From assembly GCA_014208095.1 (NCBI GenBank), contig JACHMT010000005.1, forward strand, positions 1,240,001 to 1,304,000: a stretch of DNA of 64,000 nucleotides. The letters are read 5' to 3'. The notes beneath the pieces were generated by a model. The model saw only the letters and a list, made by a program, of their open reading frames with translations, was not told the DNA's origin and did no database searches. The position numbers were made by a program, and so were the translations under genes. This document shows positions 1 to 8,512 of the stretch, piece after piece (the stretch's first letter is position 1; the number at the start of each line of letters is the position of its first letter). Source of the stretch: Actinospineispora eucalypti. GTDB taxonomy: Bacteria; Actinomycetota; Actinomycetes; Mycobacteriales; Pseudonocardiaceae.

Positions 1-392
1 GGGAGTCGGCCGCGCTGGCCGCGCACCACACCCTGGCCTCGACCCCGATGTACCACGAGGACGAACCGGGGGTGTCTCGCGCCTGGTCGGCGGCGCACAC
101 CGAGTTCCACCGGGCGTTGGTGGCCGGCTGCGGCAGCCGGATCCTGCTGGAGCTGCGGGACCGGCTCTGGGACGCCAGCACCATGTACCGCTCCTGGTCG
201 GCCGAGGTGCACCGGACGTGCGGGCGGGATGTGGCCCGGGAGCACCGGGAGCTGCTGGACGCCGCCCTCGCCCGTGACGCCGACCGGGCCGTCGAGCTGT
301 TGGCCGCGCACATTTCCCGCACCACCGAGCTCGTGCTCGAGCACCGGGCCCGGGCCGCGAAGGAGGACGAGGATGCCGAGGCAGTCGGGTGA
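1..392 (+). CDS. GntR-family regulator, FCD domain (5' end missing)
   Basis: These are the last 129 or so residues of a transcription factor whose DNA-binding half lies before the window. The frame is open from base 3 and stops at 390-392. The all-helical sequence, with HTEFHRALV, REHRELLDA and a final HISRTTELVLEHR stretch, matches the FCD ligand-binding domain of FadR-type GntR regulators, in which such histidines bind a metal that coordinates an acid effector. It overlaps the next gene by 20 bases, so it is probably the cotranscribed local regulator of the catabolic genes downstream. The family is clear; the effector is not known. Confidence 0.8.
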   Translation, partial: ESAALAAHHTLASTPMYHEDEPGVSRAWSAAHTEFHRALVAGCGSRILLELRDRLWDASTMYRSWSAEVHRTCGRDVAREHRELLDAALARDADRAVELLAAHISRTTELVLEHRARAAKEDEDAEAVG

Positions 393-1347
393 GCTGATCG
401 ACGTGCACCACCACGCGGTGCCCCGCGAGTACCTGCGGGCGCTGGCCGACATCGGGGTGACCGTGTCGGTGCCCGGGGTGCCGTTTCCCGCCTGGGAGCC
501 GGCGGACAGCCTGGCCGTGATGGAGGCCGCGGGCATCCGGGCGGCGGCGCTGTCCATCACCGCGCCCGGGGTGGCCGGGGCGACCGGCGCCGATGCGGAG
601 CGCATCGCCCGGGTGGCGAACCAGAGCCTCGCGGAGGTCGTCCGGGAGCACCCGGGACGCTTCGGCGCCTTCGCGTTGCTGCCGCTGCCGGACGTGCCGG
701 CCGCGCTGCGGGAGGCCGAGCACGCGCTGGACGAGCTGGGCCTGGACGGGCTCGGCTTCTACTCCAATGCCCAGGGGCTCTACCTCGGCGACCCCGAGCT
801 GGAGCCGTTGATGGCCCTGCTCGCCGAGCGCGGGGTGCCCGCGTTCGTGCACCCGGCCCAGCCGGTGGCCCTCGGGCGGCCCGGTCATCTGCCCGCCTCC
901 GTGCTGGAGTTTCCCGTGGAGACCACCCGCGCCGTCGCCAACCTGCTGTTCTCCGGCACGCTGGACCGTCACCCGGGGCTCAAGCTGATCTTCACCCACG
1001 CCGGGGGCACGGTGCCCTTCCTGGCCAACCGGCTGGCCAACGCCGCGGTGATCGACCCCGGCCTGGCCGACCGTCCGCCGGCCGACACCATGGCCTCGCT
1101 GCGGCGGCTGCACTACGACGTGGCCATGTCGGCGACCTCGTCCCAGCTGCGCATGCTGCACGACGTCGTCGGGGCGGAACGGATCGTGTTCGGCAGTGAC
1201 TTCCCGTTCATGCCGTTCGCCGAGGCGGTCGGCACCGCCGAGGGGCTGCGGGAGTACCCCGGCTTCACCGACGAGCAGCGGCGCATGGTGGCGCACGGCA
1301 CGGCGGGCGGATTGCTCTACCGGCTGGCGGAGGTGGCGGCGCGGTGA
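373..1347 (+). CDS. Amidohydrolase-2 family decarboxylase/hydrolase (ACMSD-like)
   Basis: A 324-residue metal-dependent TIM-barrel protein of the amidohydrolase-2 family, which includes aminocarboxymuconate-semialdehyde decarboxylase (ACMSD) and related non-oxidative decarboxylases. The metal ligands are visible: HxH in IDVHHHAVP (H12, H14), H160 in FVHPAQP, H209 in FTHAGG and D276 in FGSDFP. The ATG at 373 is chosen because it has a strong AGGAGG ribosome site at 361-366 and the first metal motif follows directly. It overlaps the GntR gene by 20 bases and its stop overlaps the GTG of the next gene. Length is normal for the family. The substrate is inferred to be a ring-cleavage product or aromatic acid from the neighbours, not from a diagnostic residue. 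Confidence 0.8.
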   Translation: MPRQSGELIDVHHHAVPREYLRALADIGVTVSVPGVPFPAWEPADSLAVMEAAGIRAAALSITAPGVAGATGADAERIARVANQSLAEVVREHPGRFGAFALLPLPDVPAALREAEHALDELGLDGLGFYSNAQGLYLGDPELEPLMALLAERGVPAFVHPAQPVALGRPGHLPASVLEFPVETTRAVANLLFSGTLDRHPGLKLIFTHAGGTVPFLANRLANAAVIDPGLADRPPADTMASLRRLHYDVAMSATSSQLRMLHDVVGAERIVFGSDFPFMPFAEAVGTAEGLREYPGFTDEQRRMVAHGTAGGLLYRLAEVAAR

Positions 1348-2090
1348 TTCACCACGATGCGGGCGGCTACGCGTTCGCCCCCAGCGACCTCGGGTTCGCC
1401 TGTGCGGCCCTGCGCGCGTTGCCCGGCCACCGCCTGGAGTGGGCGGTGCTGCCGGCGCCGGTGCCGCTGGCCGACGGGTTCGAGCTGGCGCGGCGTCACG
1501 TGGAGGGCCTGGGCCGCCCGCCGGCCGCGCTGTGCGGGTTCGACGTGCGGCTGCCCCGGTCCCTTCCGCGCGCCGAGTTCGGCGCCTTCAACCGGGGCTA
1601 CATCGCGCGGTTGCGCGAGTGGGGCCTGCTCACCGAGCACGGGTGCCCGCTGAGCAGGACGAACGTGGCGCCGACGGTGCGCCCGCCGGCCGAGCCGTCG
1701 GTGCTGGCCTTCTCCTACACCGTGCAACGGGCCGGCGGGGATCCCAACTTCGTCGTCTCGGGTGTCGGTGAGCTGCCCGACGACACGGTGATCCCGGACG
1801 GCGTGGTGCGGCACCGGGAGACCGGCCCCGAGGCGCTGATGGAGAAGGCGCGCTGCGTGGTCGAGGTGACCCGCAAGCGGCTGGACGCGATCGGCGTCGC
1901 CTGGGACGGCTCGGCGGCCATGCACCTCTACTCGGCGCACGACCTGGCGTTTGCGGTACAGCGCGAGCTGTTCGTCGCCGAGGGCATCGCGCCGGTGCAC
2001 GGCGTGATCTGGCACGACGCGGCACCGCCGGTGGACGACCTCGAACTGGAGATCGACGCGCGCGCCTACGACCGGCAGCTGCGCCTGTAG
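1344..2090 (+). CDS. Hypothetical protein, possible 2-aminomuconate deaminase-like (CnbZ/RidA-related)
   Basis: A 248-residue soluble protein starting at GTG 1344, whose start overlaps the previous stop (GTGA). There is no signal peptide or membrane segment. The sequence has LCGFDVRLPRS early and a later half beginning near FSYTVQRAGGDPNFVVSG that looks like a RidA/YjgF-type fold, suggesting a tandem RidA-like architecture. Proteins of this size and layout include the 2-amino-5-chloromuconate deaminase type (CnbZ). An aminomuconate deaminase next to an ACMSD-like enzyme would make sense for aminophenol or 3-hydroxyanthranilate breakdown. The function is inference from memory of the family and context; treat as a candidate only. 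Confidence 0.45.
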   Translation: MIHHDAGGYAFAPSDLGFACAALRALPGHRLEWAVLPAPVPLADGFELARRHVEGLGRPPAALCGFDVRLPRSLPRAEFGAFNRGYIARLREWGLLTEHGCPLSRTNVAPTVRPPAEPSVLAFSYTVQRAGGDPNFVVSGVGELPDDTVIPDGVVRHRETGPEALMEKARCVVEVTRKRLDAIGVAWDGSAAMHLYSAHDLAFAVQRELFVAEGIAPVHGVIWHDAAPPVDDLELEIDARAYDRQLRL

Positions 2091-2102
2091 GAGGAGAGGG
2101 TC

Positions 2103-2573
2103 ATGGGGACAACACGAGTGGTCCGGGGGACCGAGGGCGCCGAGGTCCGGCCGTGGACGGTGAAGACCGCCGGCAGCGACAACGGCGACCGGTTCGACTT
2201 CATGGTCGGCACCATCGACTACCTGACCGGCCCGCCGCTGCACGTGCACGCCGAGCAGGACGACACGTTCTACGTACTGGAGGGCGTCCTGACGGTGCAG
2301 TCCGGCGACGAGATCATCGACCTCGAGCCCGGCGACTTCCTCACCGTGCCACCGGGCGTGCCGCACACCTTCGACAACGTCCGCGCCGACCAGCCGACCG
2401 TGCGGGCCATCAACATCATGACGCCCGGCGGCTACGCCGAGGCGATAGACGAGTTCAACGGGCTGGGCGAGCAGATCACCGACCTGGCCAGGGCCCGCGA
2501 GGTCGGCCGCCGGCACGGCGTGGACTTCGTCGGCCCGCCGCTGCGGGAGAAGCTAGGCCTGGACGCCGGCTAA
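2103..2573 (+). CDS. Cupin-domain protein
   Basis: A 156-residue single-domain cupin. The first cupin motif is complete (HVHAEQDDTFYVLEG, ending in the conserved glycine), followed by the second motif PGVPHTFDN, so the two His, one Glu and one His that bind a metal are all present. It starts 12 bases after the upstream gene, behind GGAGGAG, and is the last gene of the catabolic set. Cupins in such sets are often ring-cleaving dioxygenases, isomerases or ligand-binding proteins; nothing here decides between these. A hairpin follows the stop. Confidence 0.8.
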   Translation: MGTTRVVRGTEGAEVRPWTVKTAGSDNGDRFDFMVGTIDYLTGPPLHVHAEQDDTFYVLEGVLTVQSGDEIIDLEPGDFLTVPPGVPHTFDNVRADQPTVRAINIMTPGGYAEAIDEFNGLGEQITDLARAREVGRRHGVDFVGPPLREKLGLDAG

Positions 2574-2576
2574 GGG

Positions 2577-2599
2577 AGCGCCTCGCCGAACAGGGCGCT
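2577..2599. terminator. Hairpin between convergent genes
   Basis: Arms AGCGCC (2577-2582) and GGCGCT (2594-2599) enclose an 11-base loop directly after the cupin stop and directly before the stop of the convergent serine hydrolase. Position and stability suggest a bidirectional terminator; there is no U-tract, as is usual in actinomycetes. Confidence 0.45.
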
Positions 2600-3805
2600 T
2601 CAGGCGTAGATCTGCCCGATCAGCTGCTGGGCGATGGTGCTGGCCACGGCGTGCCCGTCCGGGGCCGCGTTGAGGTTCGCCCACACGGCCAGGGTGTTCC
2701 GCCGCCGAGGGTCGGATCCGCAGAACGACTGGTACCCGGGCAGCTCGCCGGTGTGGCCGTACATCGGGCCGAACCGCGCCAGGCCCAGCCCGTAGCCGGG
2801 GCTGTTCGGGTTGGCCGGGTCGACCGGCTGGATGCTGTCCAGGCGGCGGCGCTGCCAGGCCGGGTCGAGCAACGAGCCGTCGGTGAGCGCAGTGGCCCAG
2901 GTGGCGAGGTCGCGGATGGTGGAGATCCCGCCGCCGGCCGCCCAGGTCCAGGACGGGTTCTCGTCGGTGACGTCGTTGGGCCTGAGCCGTCCGGAGTACG
3001 CGGCCTCGCGCTGCTCGGGCGGCAGGCCCTCGCCGTGCATGGTGGAGACGTTGGTGCCGTACATGTACCCGCGCGGGTACGGCGGCGGAATGGCGTTCGA
3101 GGTGGTGGCGAAGGACGTGTCGCGCATGGCCAGCGGCTCGAACAGGCGGGCGCGGTAGATCTCGTCCAGGGGTCGTTTCTCGATCTGCTCGGCGATCAGC
3201 CCGAGCAGCACGGTGTTGGTGTTCGAGTAGTGGTAGCCGGTGCCCGGCGGGAAGTACGGCGAGCCGCGCAGACCCATCGCCAGCAGCTGCTCGGGCGGGT
3301 AGACCCGGTTCGGGTCCTCGTCGAGGGCCTTGTTCAGCTCCAGCGACTCGCTGTAGTTGTACAGGCCGCTGCGCATGTCCAGCAGCTGGGTGATGGTGAT
3401 GTGCTGCCCGTTGGGCACATCGGGGCGGAACCGGGCGACCGGGCCGTCCAGGTCGATGTGGCCCTCCTGGGCTAGTTTCAGGATGACCGTGCCGGTGAAG
3501 GTCTTGGTGATGGAGCCGATCCGCACGTGGTCACCGAGGGCGACCGGCTCCGTCCCGCCGACCGAGCGGACGCCGTAGGTGTGCGCCAGCTCGCCGTCCG
3601 GGGTGCGCAGCATCATGACCGCGCCGGGTGCCATGAGCTCCTTGGCGGTGCGGTCGAACAGCGCGCGCAGGTCGGCGGCGGGCCCGGCCGACGGGGGAGG
3701 TGCCGGGCCGGGACCCTGGCCGGGCGGCGCGCAGGCGGCGGCGAAGGTGCCGAGGCCGAGCGCGGCGGCACCGGTCAGCAGGGAACGGCGGCGCAGCTGG
3801 CCCAT
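2600..3805 (-). CDS. Serine hydrolase lipoprotein (beta-lactamase class C / DD-peptidase fold)
   Basis: A 401-residue exported hydrolase. The N-terminus has twin arginines (LRRRSLLTG) and a lipobox ending at Cys25 (FAAAC), so it is likely Tat-exported and lipid-anchored, followed by a proline-rich linker. The catalytic motif SxxK is S98-ITK101, the tyrosine motif is YSN in YHYSNTN, and the third motif is HTG in YGHTGELPGY, where HTG in place of KTG is common in esterase and DD-peptidase members. This family covers beta-lactamases, DD-carboxypeptidases, D-aminopeptidases and esterases; the exact substrate cannot be read from sequence. It is monocistronic and convergent with the cupin operon. 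Confidence 0.85.
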   Translation of the reverse strand: MGQLRRRSLLTGAAALGLGTFAAACAPPGQGPGPAPPPSAGPAADLRALFDRTAKELMAPGAVMMLRTPDGELAHTYGVRSVGGTEPVALGDHVRIGSITKTFTGTVILKLAQEGHIDLDGPVARFRPDVPNGQHITITQLLDMRSGLYNYSESLELNKALDEDPNRVYPPEQLLAMGLRGSPYFPPGTGYHYSNTNTVLLGLIAEQIEKRPLDEIYRARLFEPLAMRDTSFATTSNAIPPPYPRGYMYGTNVSTMHGEGLPPEQREAAYSGRLRPNDVTDENPSWTWAAGGGISTIRDLATWATALTDGSLLDPAWQRRRLDSIQPVDPANPNSPGYGLGLARFGPMYGHTGELPGYQSFCGSDPRRRNTLAVWANLNAAPDGHAVASTIAQQLIGQIYA

Positions 3806-3898
3806 GGTGGCTCCCCGGGATCGGTCGAGCAGGGTCCCGGAGTGTGACGCACCTCACCGGGGCTTCGGTAGGTGCAACTCAGCTAATGGCGGCATCGG

Positions 3899-4777
3899 TC
3901 AGATCACGACGCCCGCGTAGCCCTCGCCGATCGGCACCCGGTCTCCGGCGGCCTCCAGGCCGTCGGCGGACAGCGGCCGTTCGGCGTCGGCGAGGTAGCC
4001 GAGGTCCAGCCCGGTGCGCTCCACCAGGTGGGCCAGGGTGACGCGGTAGGTCCCCGGCTGGAACACCGCCTCGGCCAGGAAGTCGTCGATCAGCCCGCCC
4101 TGCTCCAGCACGTAGCCGGCGGTCGCCGGGGTGCCGTCGGCCAGGTCGTAGGCGACGATCTTCCAGAACGCCAGCGGCAGCCGCACGCCCTTGTACAGCG
4201 GGTCGCTCTCGGCCATGACCGGGCCGGTGAACACCGTGAGCCGCCGGTCGCGCAGCCGGGCGTGGTTCAGGATGAAGTTCTCCAGGCCCTGCCAGAGGTC
4301 CTGGCCCTGGTTGAACCGCTCGTGCTGCGGTGAGCAGTTGGTGAAGTGGAAGGTGTCGTCGTTGGCCCGCCGGGCCGCGTCGCCCCACACCGGGTCCAGC
4401 CGGCGCACCAGGTGGCCCCGGTCGAGCGCGTTGCGTTCGTACAGGTCCTCGCCGATCTGCTCGGTCTCCGCGATCCGGGAGTCCAGGAACCAGCGGTCGC
4501 TGTCCCGGGGCAGGTCCACCAGCTGGTGCCCGTCGATGTTCACCGCCGTGTAGAAGGCCAGCCCGCGCAGGCCGTTCATCACCACGCTGAAGTGCGGGTA
4601 GGGAAGCACCGTCGGGTCCTCGCCGGGGCCGGCGTCCACCCGCCTCGCCGCCAGCTGGCGCTGCGCATCGGTGAGCTTGGGCAGCGGTACGGCGGTGCGC
4701 AGGAATTGTGGGTCGTACCCGGTGTAGCCGGCGTAGTGGTCACGCGGCCGGGTCAGGTCGCTGGTCGGGACGCTCAT
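3899..4777 (-). CDS. DNA/RNA non-specific endonuclease (NucA/NUC family)
   Basis: A 292-residue nuclease of the beta-beta-alpha-metal type. The catalytic DRGH motif is at residues 119-122 (ALDRGHLVRR), and TNCSPQHERFNQG carries the conserved Asn/Gln positions that position the magnesium ion. Unlike secreted NucA homologues it has no signal peptide, so it should act inside the cell. The ATG at 4777 overlaps the stop of the trypsin-like protease gene (ATGA), showing translational coupling. It is the last gene of a three-gene operon of two proteases and this nuclease. It may be held inactive by, or activated through, the proteases; that is inference. Confidence 0.85.
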   Translation of the reverse strand: MSVPTSDLTRPRDHYAGYTGYDPQFLRTAVPLPKLTDAQRQLAARRVDAGPGEDPTVLPYPHFSVVMNGLRGLAFYTAVNIDGHQLVDLPRDSDRWFLDSRIAETEQIGEDLYERNALDRGHLVRRLDPVWGDAARRANDDTFHFTNCSPQHERFNQGQDLWQGLENFILNHARLRDRRLTVFTGPVMAESDPLYKGVRLPLAFWKIVAYDLADGTPATAGYVLEQGGLIDDFLAEAVFQPGTYRVTLAHLVERTGLDLGYLADAERPLSADGLEAAGDRVPIGEGYAGVVI

Positions 4778-5964
4778 GGGATCGGTACCTCCAGGGCGCG
4801 GAGCTGCTCGGCGCAGCCCGCGAACGCGTGCGCGCAGTTGGTGTCCAGGGACGCGCCGGCGAAGTGCAGGCCGAACGCGGCCGGGTCGGGGTCGAGCCAG
4901 CTGAGGACGGGGGAGCCGGAGTTGCCGGCCAGCGTGGTCGGGTCGTGCCCGAACACCCACTTGCGCTCGTCGCCGTCCAGCGATCCGAGCGGGCGGTGCG
5001 GCACACCCGGCGCGAGCCGTTTCACCCCGTACCGGTTGCCGAACAGGGTGCTGTTCACCCAGGTCCAGTCGATCCCCTCGTGCAGGCCGCCGGCGTAGAC
5101 CGGGGCGGCGGGGAAACCGATCACGCAGCAGGAGCCGGTGTTGCCGCGCGGCGGGTCCGGGTCGGCGGACAGCGGGACGGCCGCCGGCACGGGCTGGCCG
5201 GCGACCGTTGGTTCGATGGTCAGCACGGCGGCGTCCAACCGCTGGAACCGGGGCCCCTCGATGCCCGGCACCCGGGCCTCGACGATGCGGAACCGGTTGG
5301 CGTCGGCGCTGCCCAACTCGGCGGTGAAGTCGATGAACGCGCCGTCCAGCACCCGGAAACCGGTCGCGGTGCGGATCATGGCGTGGGCCAGGCGCTGCCA
5401 CATCGCCTCCACCACGTGCAGGTTGGTCAGCACCAGGCCCTTGCCGGCGTCCACCACCCAGCCGGTGCCGAAGAAGCTCCGCGCGGTCGCGTTGGCCGGT
5501 TCGATCCGCCCGACCGCCCGGCAGCGCGCCCGCAGCACCTCCCTGGTGGATTCGAAGCCGTCCCGCCAGTCGCCGGCGAGCGGGTGCGCCGGGTCCACGG
5601 CGGCGTTGCGGACCGGCAGGGTCGGCCGGGTGCCGTCGGTCCGGATCACCGCCTCGAGCGCGTGCGAGCCGGCCGGGCCGAGTGGGGCGTCCGGGTCCTC
5701 GGTCACCGCCCGTACCGTGCGATGGGTCTCCCGGAGCAGCACGTCCAGCGCCCGCCGGAAGTCGCCCGGGTCGCCGATCTCGTCCGGCGGTACCCGCCGG
5801 AACGCCTGGTCCAGCGCCGCCTCCAGCTGCCCGGTGACGTCGTCCGCGACGGCTTTCGCCGAGCCGCCCGGCGGCTCCCACCCGCCGGCCGGTGCCTCGA
5901 GGGTGCTCGCCTCCCGGGTGGGCCGGCGCAGGGCCAGGTTGCGCAGGTGGGTGGACGCGTTCAC
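4774..5964 (-). CDS. Trypsin-like serine protease (S1), cytoplasmic
   Basis: A 396-residue protein read from GTG 5964, whose start overlaps the stop of the S8 protease (GTGA). The first 150 residues are an unassigned, mostly helical region; the trypsin-like domain follows, with the triad H183 (VLTNLHVVE), D244 (RLDAAVL) and S349 (LAGNSGSPV). There is no signal peptide or membrane anchor, which is unusual for S1 proteases. In the bacterial conflict systems described by comparative genomics, trypsin-like domains occur as intracellular effectors beside nucleases. Here it sits between a subtilisin-like protease and an endonuclease, each joined by overlaps, so the three are very likely made together. 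Confidence 0.82.
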   Translation of the reverse strand: MNASTHLRNLALRRPTREASTLEAPAGGWEPPGGSAKAVADDVTGQLEAALDQAFRRVPPDEIGDPGDFRRALDVLLRETHRTVRAVTEDPDAPLGPAGSHALEAVIRTDGTRPTLPVRNAAVDPAHPLAGDWRDGFESTREVLRARCRAVGRIEPANATARSFFGTGWVVDAGKGLVLTNLHVVEAMWQRLAHAMIRTATGFRVLDGAFIDFTAELGSADANRFRIVEARVPGIEGPRFQRLDAAVLTIEPTVAGQPVPAAVPLSADPDPPRGNTGSCCVIGFPAAPVYAGGLHEGIDWTWVNSTLFGNRYGVKRLAPGVPHRPLGSLDGDERKWVFGHDPTTLAGNSGSPVLSWLDPDPAAFGLHFAGASLDTNCAHAFAGCAEQLRALEVPIP

Positions 5965-7577
5965 CGGTCGCCCCCGGTCGGCTCGAGGCCGAGCAGCGCG
6001 CACAGTTCCGGGCCGGCGGCCTCGGCCAGCGCGGCCGACACCGGGACCGCCGGCGGGGCCGACACCGGGACCGCCGGCACGGCCTCCCGGCGGAACCGGT
6101 CAGCCGAAGCGAGGCGGCCCTCCAGCACGGCGGCCGCCAGCTCCGGCCCGAAGTCGTGGAGGTCCGGCCCTTCGTCGCGTGCCGCGTCCGTCCCGGCCGC
6201 CTCGGCGACCAGCGAGCGCACCGACCCGGCGGCTCGTTCCCGGACGTCCGAGGGTGGTGGCACGGACTCCAGGTCACGGCCCAGGTCCAGGTCGGCGGCC
6301 AGCAGCGCCCGGGCGTCGACGATGCCCGCGCCGAACTCGAACGGGTCCCAGCCGGCCGGCCGGTTCGCGGTGGCCCGGAGCAGCCGGCGGAACATCCCCT
6401 GCAGCGTCTCGCCCCGCTGCCGGGCCGCGCCGACCAGGTTGGCCCGGCCGTGGTGGGCCAGCCACAGCGCGGCCACTCCGGCGGTCAGGGCCACCGCGAA
6501 GCTGGTGCCCTGGCCCTGCCCGACCTCGTCGCCGGCCGGCGACACCTTCGCCCGGAACACGTTCTGCCCCGGCGCCGTGATGTCCACCGCCGGCCCCCGG
6601 CAGCTGCCCGGCCAGGGCGCGTTCGCGGCATTGCTGCCGGCCACCGCGATGCAGTCGTCGTAGCGGGCCGGCCAGACCACGGTGCGCACGCAGTTGCCGG
6701 CCGCGGCCAGCACGATCACGTCCGCCGCCACCGCGCGGCGCAGCGCCCGGTCCAGCGAGAACGAGGGGATGCCGCCCAGGCTCATGGTGATCACCTGTGC
6801 GCCGTTGGCCACCGCCCAGTCGATTGCCCGTGCCACGGACACCTGGGTGACCCGGACGACGCTCTCGATCGCCCGGATCGGCATGTGCCGGGCCAGCGGG
6901 GCACTGCCGCTGACCACGTGCGCCTCTCCGGAGACCACCACGCTCGCGGTGCCGGTGCCGTGCCCCGGGTTCCCGCCGGCGCCGAGCGGGTCGGTCGGGT
7001 CGGGATCGCCGTCGAGCACGTCGAACCCCGGCACGGTGATCGCGTCCGCCAGCTCGACGTGTTTGGTCACCCCGGTGTCCGGCTGGGCGATCACCACTCC
7101 GTCGCCGCGTGACGGCCGGCCCTGCTGCTCGGAGAACGCCCACGCCTCGGGTACCCGCATGACCCGGGGCGCCCAGCGGGGCTGGTCCTCCAGCTCCGGC
7201 TCCGCCGGCACCCAGCAGCCCGGCGGGAAGTTGTCCAGGGTCTCCCGCGCCGGGCCGGGCTCGGCGTCCGGCTGCGGGAAGAATCCGGTCGGCAAGTCCG
7301 GTTCGGCGGCGACCAGGTCGAACTCCTCCACCGCCGCGTAGGCGGCGGCGAACACCGAGGGCCGGTCGGGGGCCAGCGCCCGGTCCGGCAGCGTCGCCAC
7401 CAGCACCTCCGGCTCCAGGGTGGACAGCGGCGCCAGCTGGATGCCCAACGGCCCCCACTCCGTCCGCACCGCCTCGGCGACCCGGGCCGCTCGCCCCGGA
7501 CGCGCCACCAGGGCGTACCGAGCCGTGTTCCCCGGCGCCGCCACCGTCGCGGCGCGCAGTGCATCCAAGCTGGTCAT
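5961..7577 (-). CDS. Subtilisin-like serine protease (S8), cytoplasmic
   Basis: A 538-residue S8 protease. The triad is complete: D167 (AQPDTGV), H206 (GHGTGT) and S359 (GTSFAVA), with oxyanion Asn295 (AAAGN). Residues 1-130 form an N-terminal domain that may act as a propeptide or sensor, and the C-terminal 120 residues carry a short duplicated PAVPVSA element. No signal peptide is present, so it is probably intracellular. The ATG at 7577 is preferred over an upstream in-frame start because GAGGAGG precedes it. It is the first gene of the protease-protease-nuclease operon and is divergent from a SARP-like regulator with an inverted repeat between them. Confidence 0.85.
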   Translation of the reverse strand: MTSLDALRAATVAAPGNTARYALVARPGRAARVAEAVRTEWGPLGIQLAPLSTLEPEVLVATLPDRALAPDRPSVFAAAYAAVEEFDLVAAEPDLPTGFFPQPDAEPGPARETLDNFPPGCWVPAEPELEDQPRWAPRVMRVPEAWAFSEQQGRPSRGDGVVIAQPDTGVTKHVELADAITVPGFDVLDGDPDPTDPLGAGGNPGHGTGTASVVVSGEAHVVSGSAPLARHMPIRAIESVVRVTQVSVARAIDWAVANGAQVITMSLGGIPSFSLDRALRRAVAADVIVLAAAGNCVRTVVWPARYDDCIAVAGSNAANAPWPGSCRGPAVDITAPGQNVFRAKVSPAGDEVGQGQGTSFAVALTAGVAALWLAHHGRANLVGAARQRGETLQGMFRRLLRATANRPAGWDPFEFGAGIVDARALLAADLDLGRDLESVPPPSDVRERAAGSVRSLVAEAAGTDAARDEGPDLHDFGPELAAAVLEGRLASADRFRREAVPAVPVSAPPAVPVSAALAEAAGPELCALLGLEPTGGDR

Positions 7578-7656
7578 CGGCCCCTCCTCGGGTCCTGCCG
7601 CCGTGGGCATGCTGGAGGCCGGGCGTCAACGGGCCGTCATCGGCGCGTCTCCGACG

Positions 7657-7678
7657 GGGTGTCGGGTTTCGGACACCC
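7657..7678. promoter_or_regulatory. Inverted repeat in the S8 protease / SARP divergent promoter region
   Basis: Perfect 7-base arms GGGTGTC (7657-7663) and GACACCC (7672-7678) with an 8-base spacer lie between the two divergent genes. A single GCGTCTC heptamer, the same word that repeats upstream of the cyclase gene, lies just before it at 7645-7651. A dimeric regulator site is likely; the protein is not identified. Confidence 0.5.
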
Positions 7679-7764
7679 TTCCTGTCGCGGATCGGACTGA
7701 GCCCGGCGCGGCCGGCGCCCACCATGGCGTGGCCGGATTCGCCTCGGGCGAGGAGAAGATCACG

Positions 7765-8487
7765 ATGGATGCCCGTTCGGTCAACATCGACCTGCTCGGC
7801 GGCTTCGAGTGCTCCTACGGGGAAACCGCCGTCACCCTCCCACTGGGAGCCCGGCGGCTGTTGGCCCTGCTCGCACTGTGCGGCTCCGGAACCCACCGGG
7901 GTGGCGCTGCCGAGCGGCTCTGGCCGGACAGCCCGGCCAACCGGGCCGCCGGCAACCTGCGGTCGGCACTCTGGCGGGGCCGCCGCGTCGCCCAGACCAC
8001 CCTCATCGAGTGCGTGGGCCCGCGGCTGCGGATGTCACCCTCGGTCGCAATCGACCTGCACGAGGTGCAGCACCGCGCGCAACGGGCGATGCGCGATCCC
8101 GCCCAGGTGTCCACCCGGGAGTGCGAGCACCTGGTGGCCGAGCTGAGCCGCCCGCTGCTGCCCGAGTGGAGCGAGGACTGGCTGGTGCTCGAACAGCTGC
8201 ACTGGGACCAGGTCCGGCTGCACGCGCTGGAAGGGCTGGCCGAGGCGCTGCTCGTCCGGCGCGAGTACATGGCCGCGATGAGGACCGCGCTGGCCGCGAT
8301 CGCGGTCGAGCCGGTGCGCGAGAAGGCCCACCGCACGGTGGTCCAGGTGCACCTGGCGGAGGGTAACGCGGGGTCCGCGCTGGTGCACTACCAGCAGTAC
8401 CGCGCGTTGTTGCGGCGTGAGCTGGGCGTCAAGCCGTCGGGCCAGCTCACGCGGCTGGTCGGCGCGCTGGCGCCGGAGCGGATCTGA
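7765..8487 (+). CDS. SARP-like activator with BTAD domain
   Basis: A 240-residue small activator. Residues 1-95 have the winged-helix layout of OmpR-type DNA-binding domains seen in SARPs (VNIDLLGGFECSYGE, then LWPDSP and NLRSALWRGRR), and residues 100-235 form the helical bacterial transcriptional activator domain, ending in LRRELGVKPS. The ATG at 7765 is chosen for its AGGAG site at 7751-7755; the frame is open further upstream. SARPs bind heptamer direct repeats spaced in 11-base steps, and such repeats occur upstream of the cyclase gene 1.5 kb downstream. It is divergent from the protease operon and may control both. Confidence 0.75.
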   Translation: MDARSVNIDLLGGFECSYGETAVTLPLGARRLLALLALCGSGTHRGGAAERLWPDSPANRAAGNLRSALWRGRRVAQTTLIECVGPRLRMSPSVAIDLHEVQHRAQRAMRDPAQVSTRECEHLVAELSRPLLPEWSEDWLVLEQLHWDQVRLHALEGLAEALLVRREYMAAMRTALAAIAVEPVREKAHRTVVQVHLAEGNAGSALVHYQQYRALLRRELGVKPSGQLTRLVGALAPERI

Positions 8488-8512
8488 CTTTCGAGCGACC
8501 GGCCGGCGCGGC

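Noticed and set aside
3899..6277. 792-codon fusion of nuclease with upstream sequence
   Set aside because: The upstream part is a shifted frame of the two protease genes; the nuclease starts at 4777 in an ATGA overlap.
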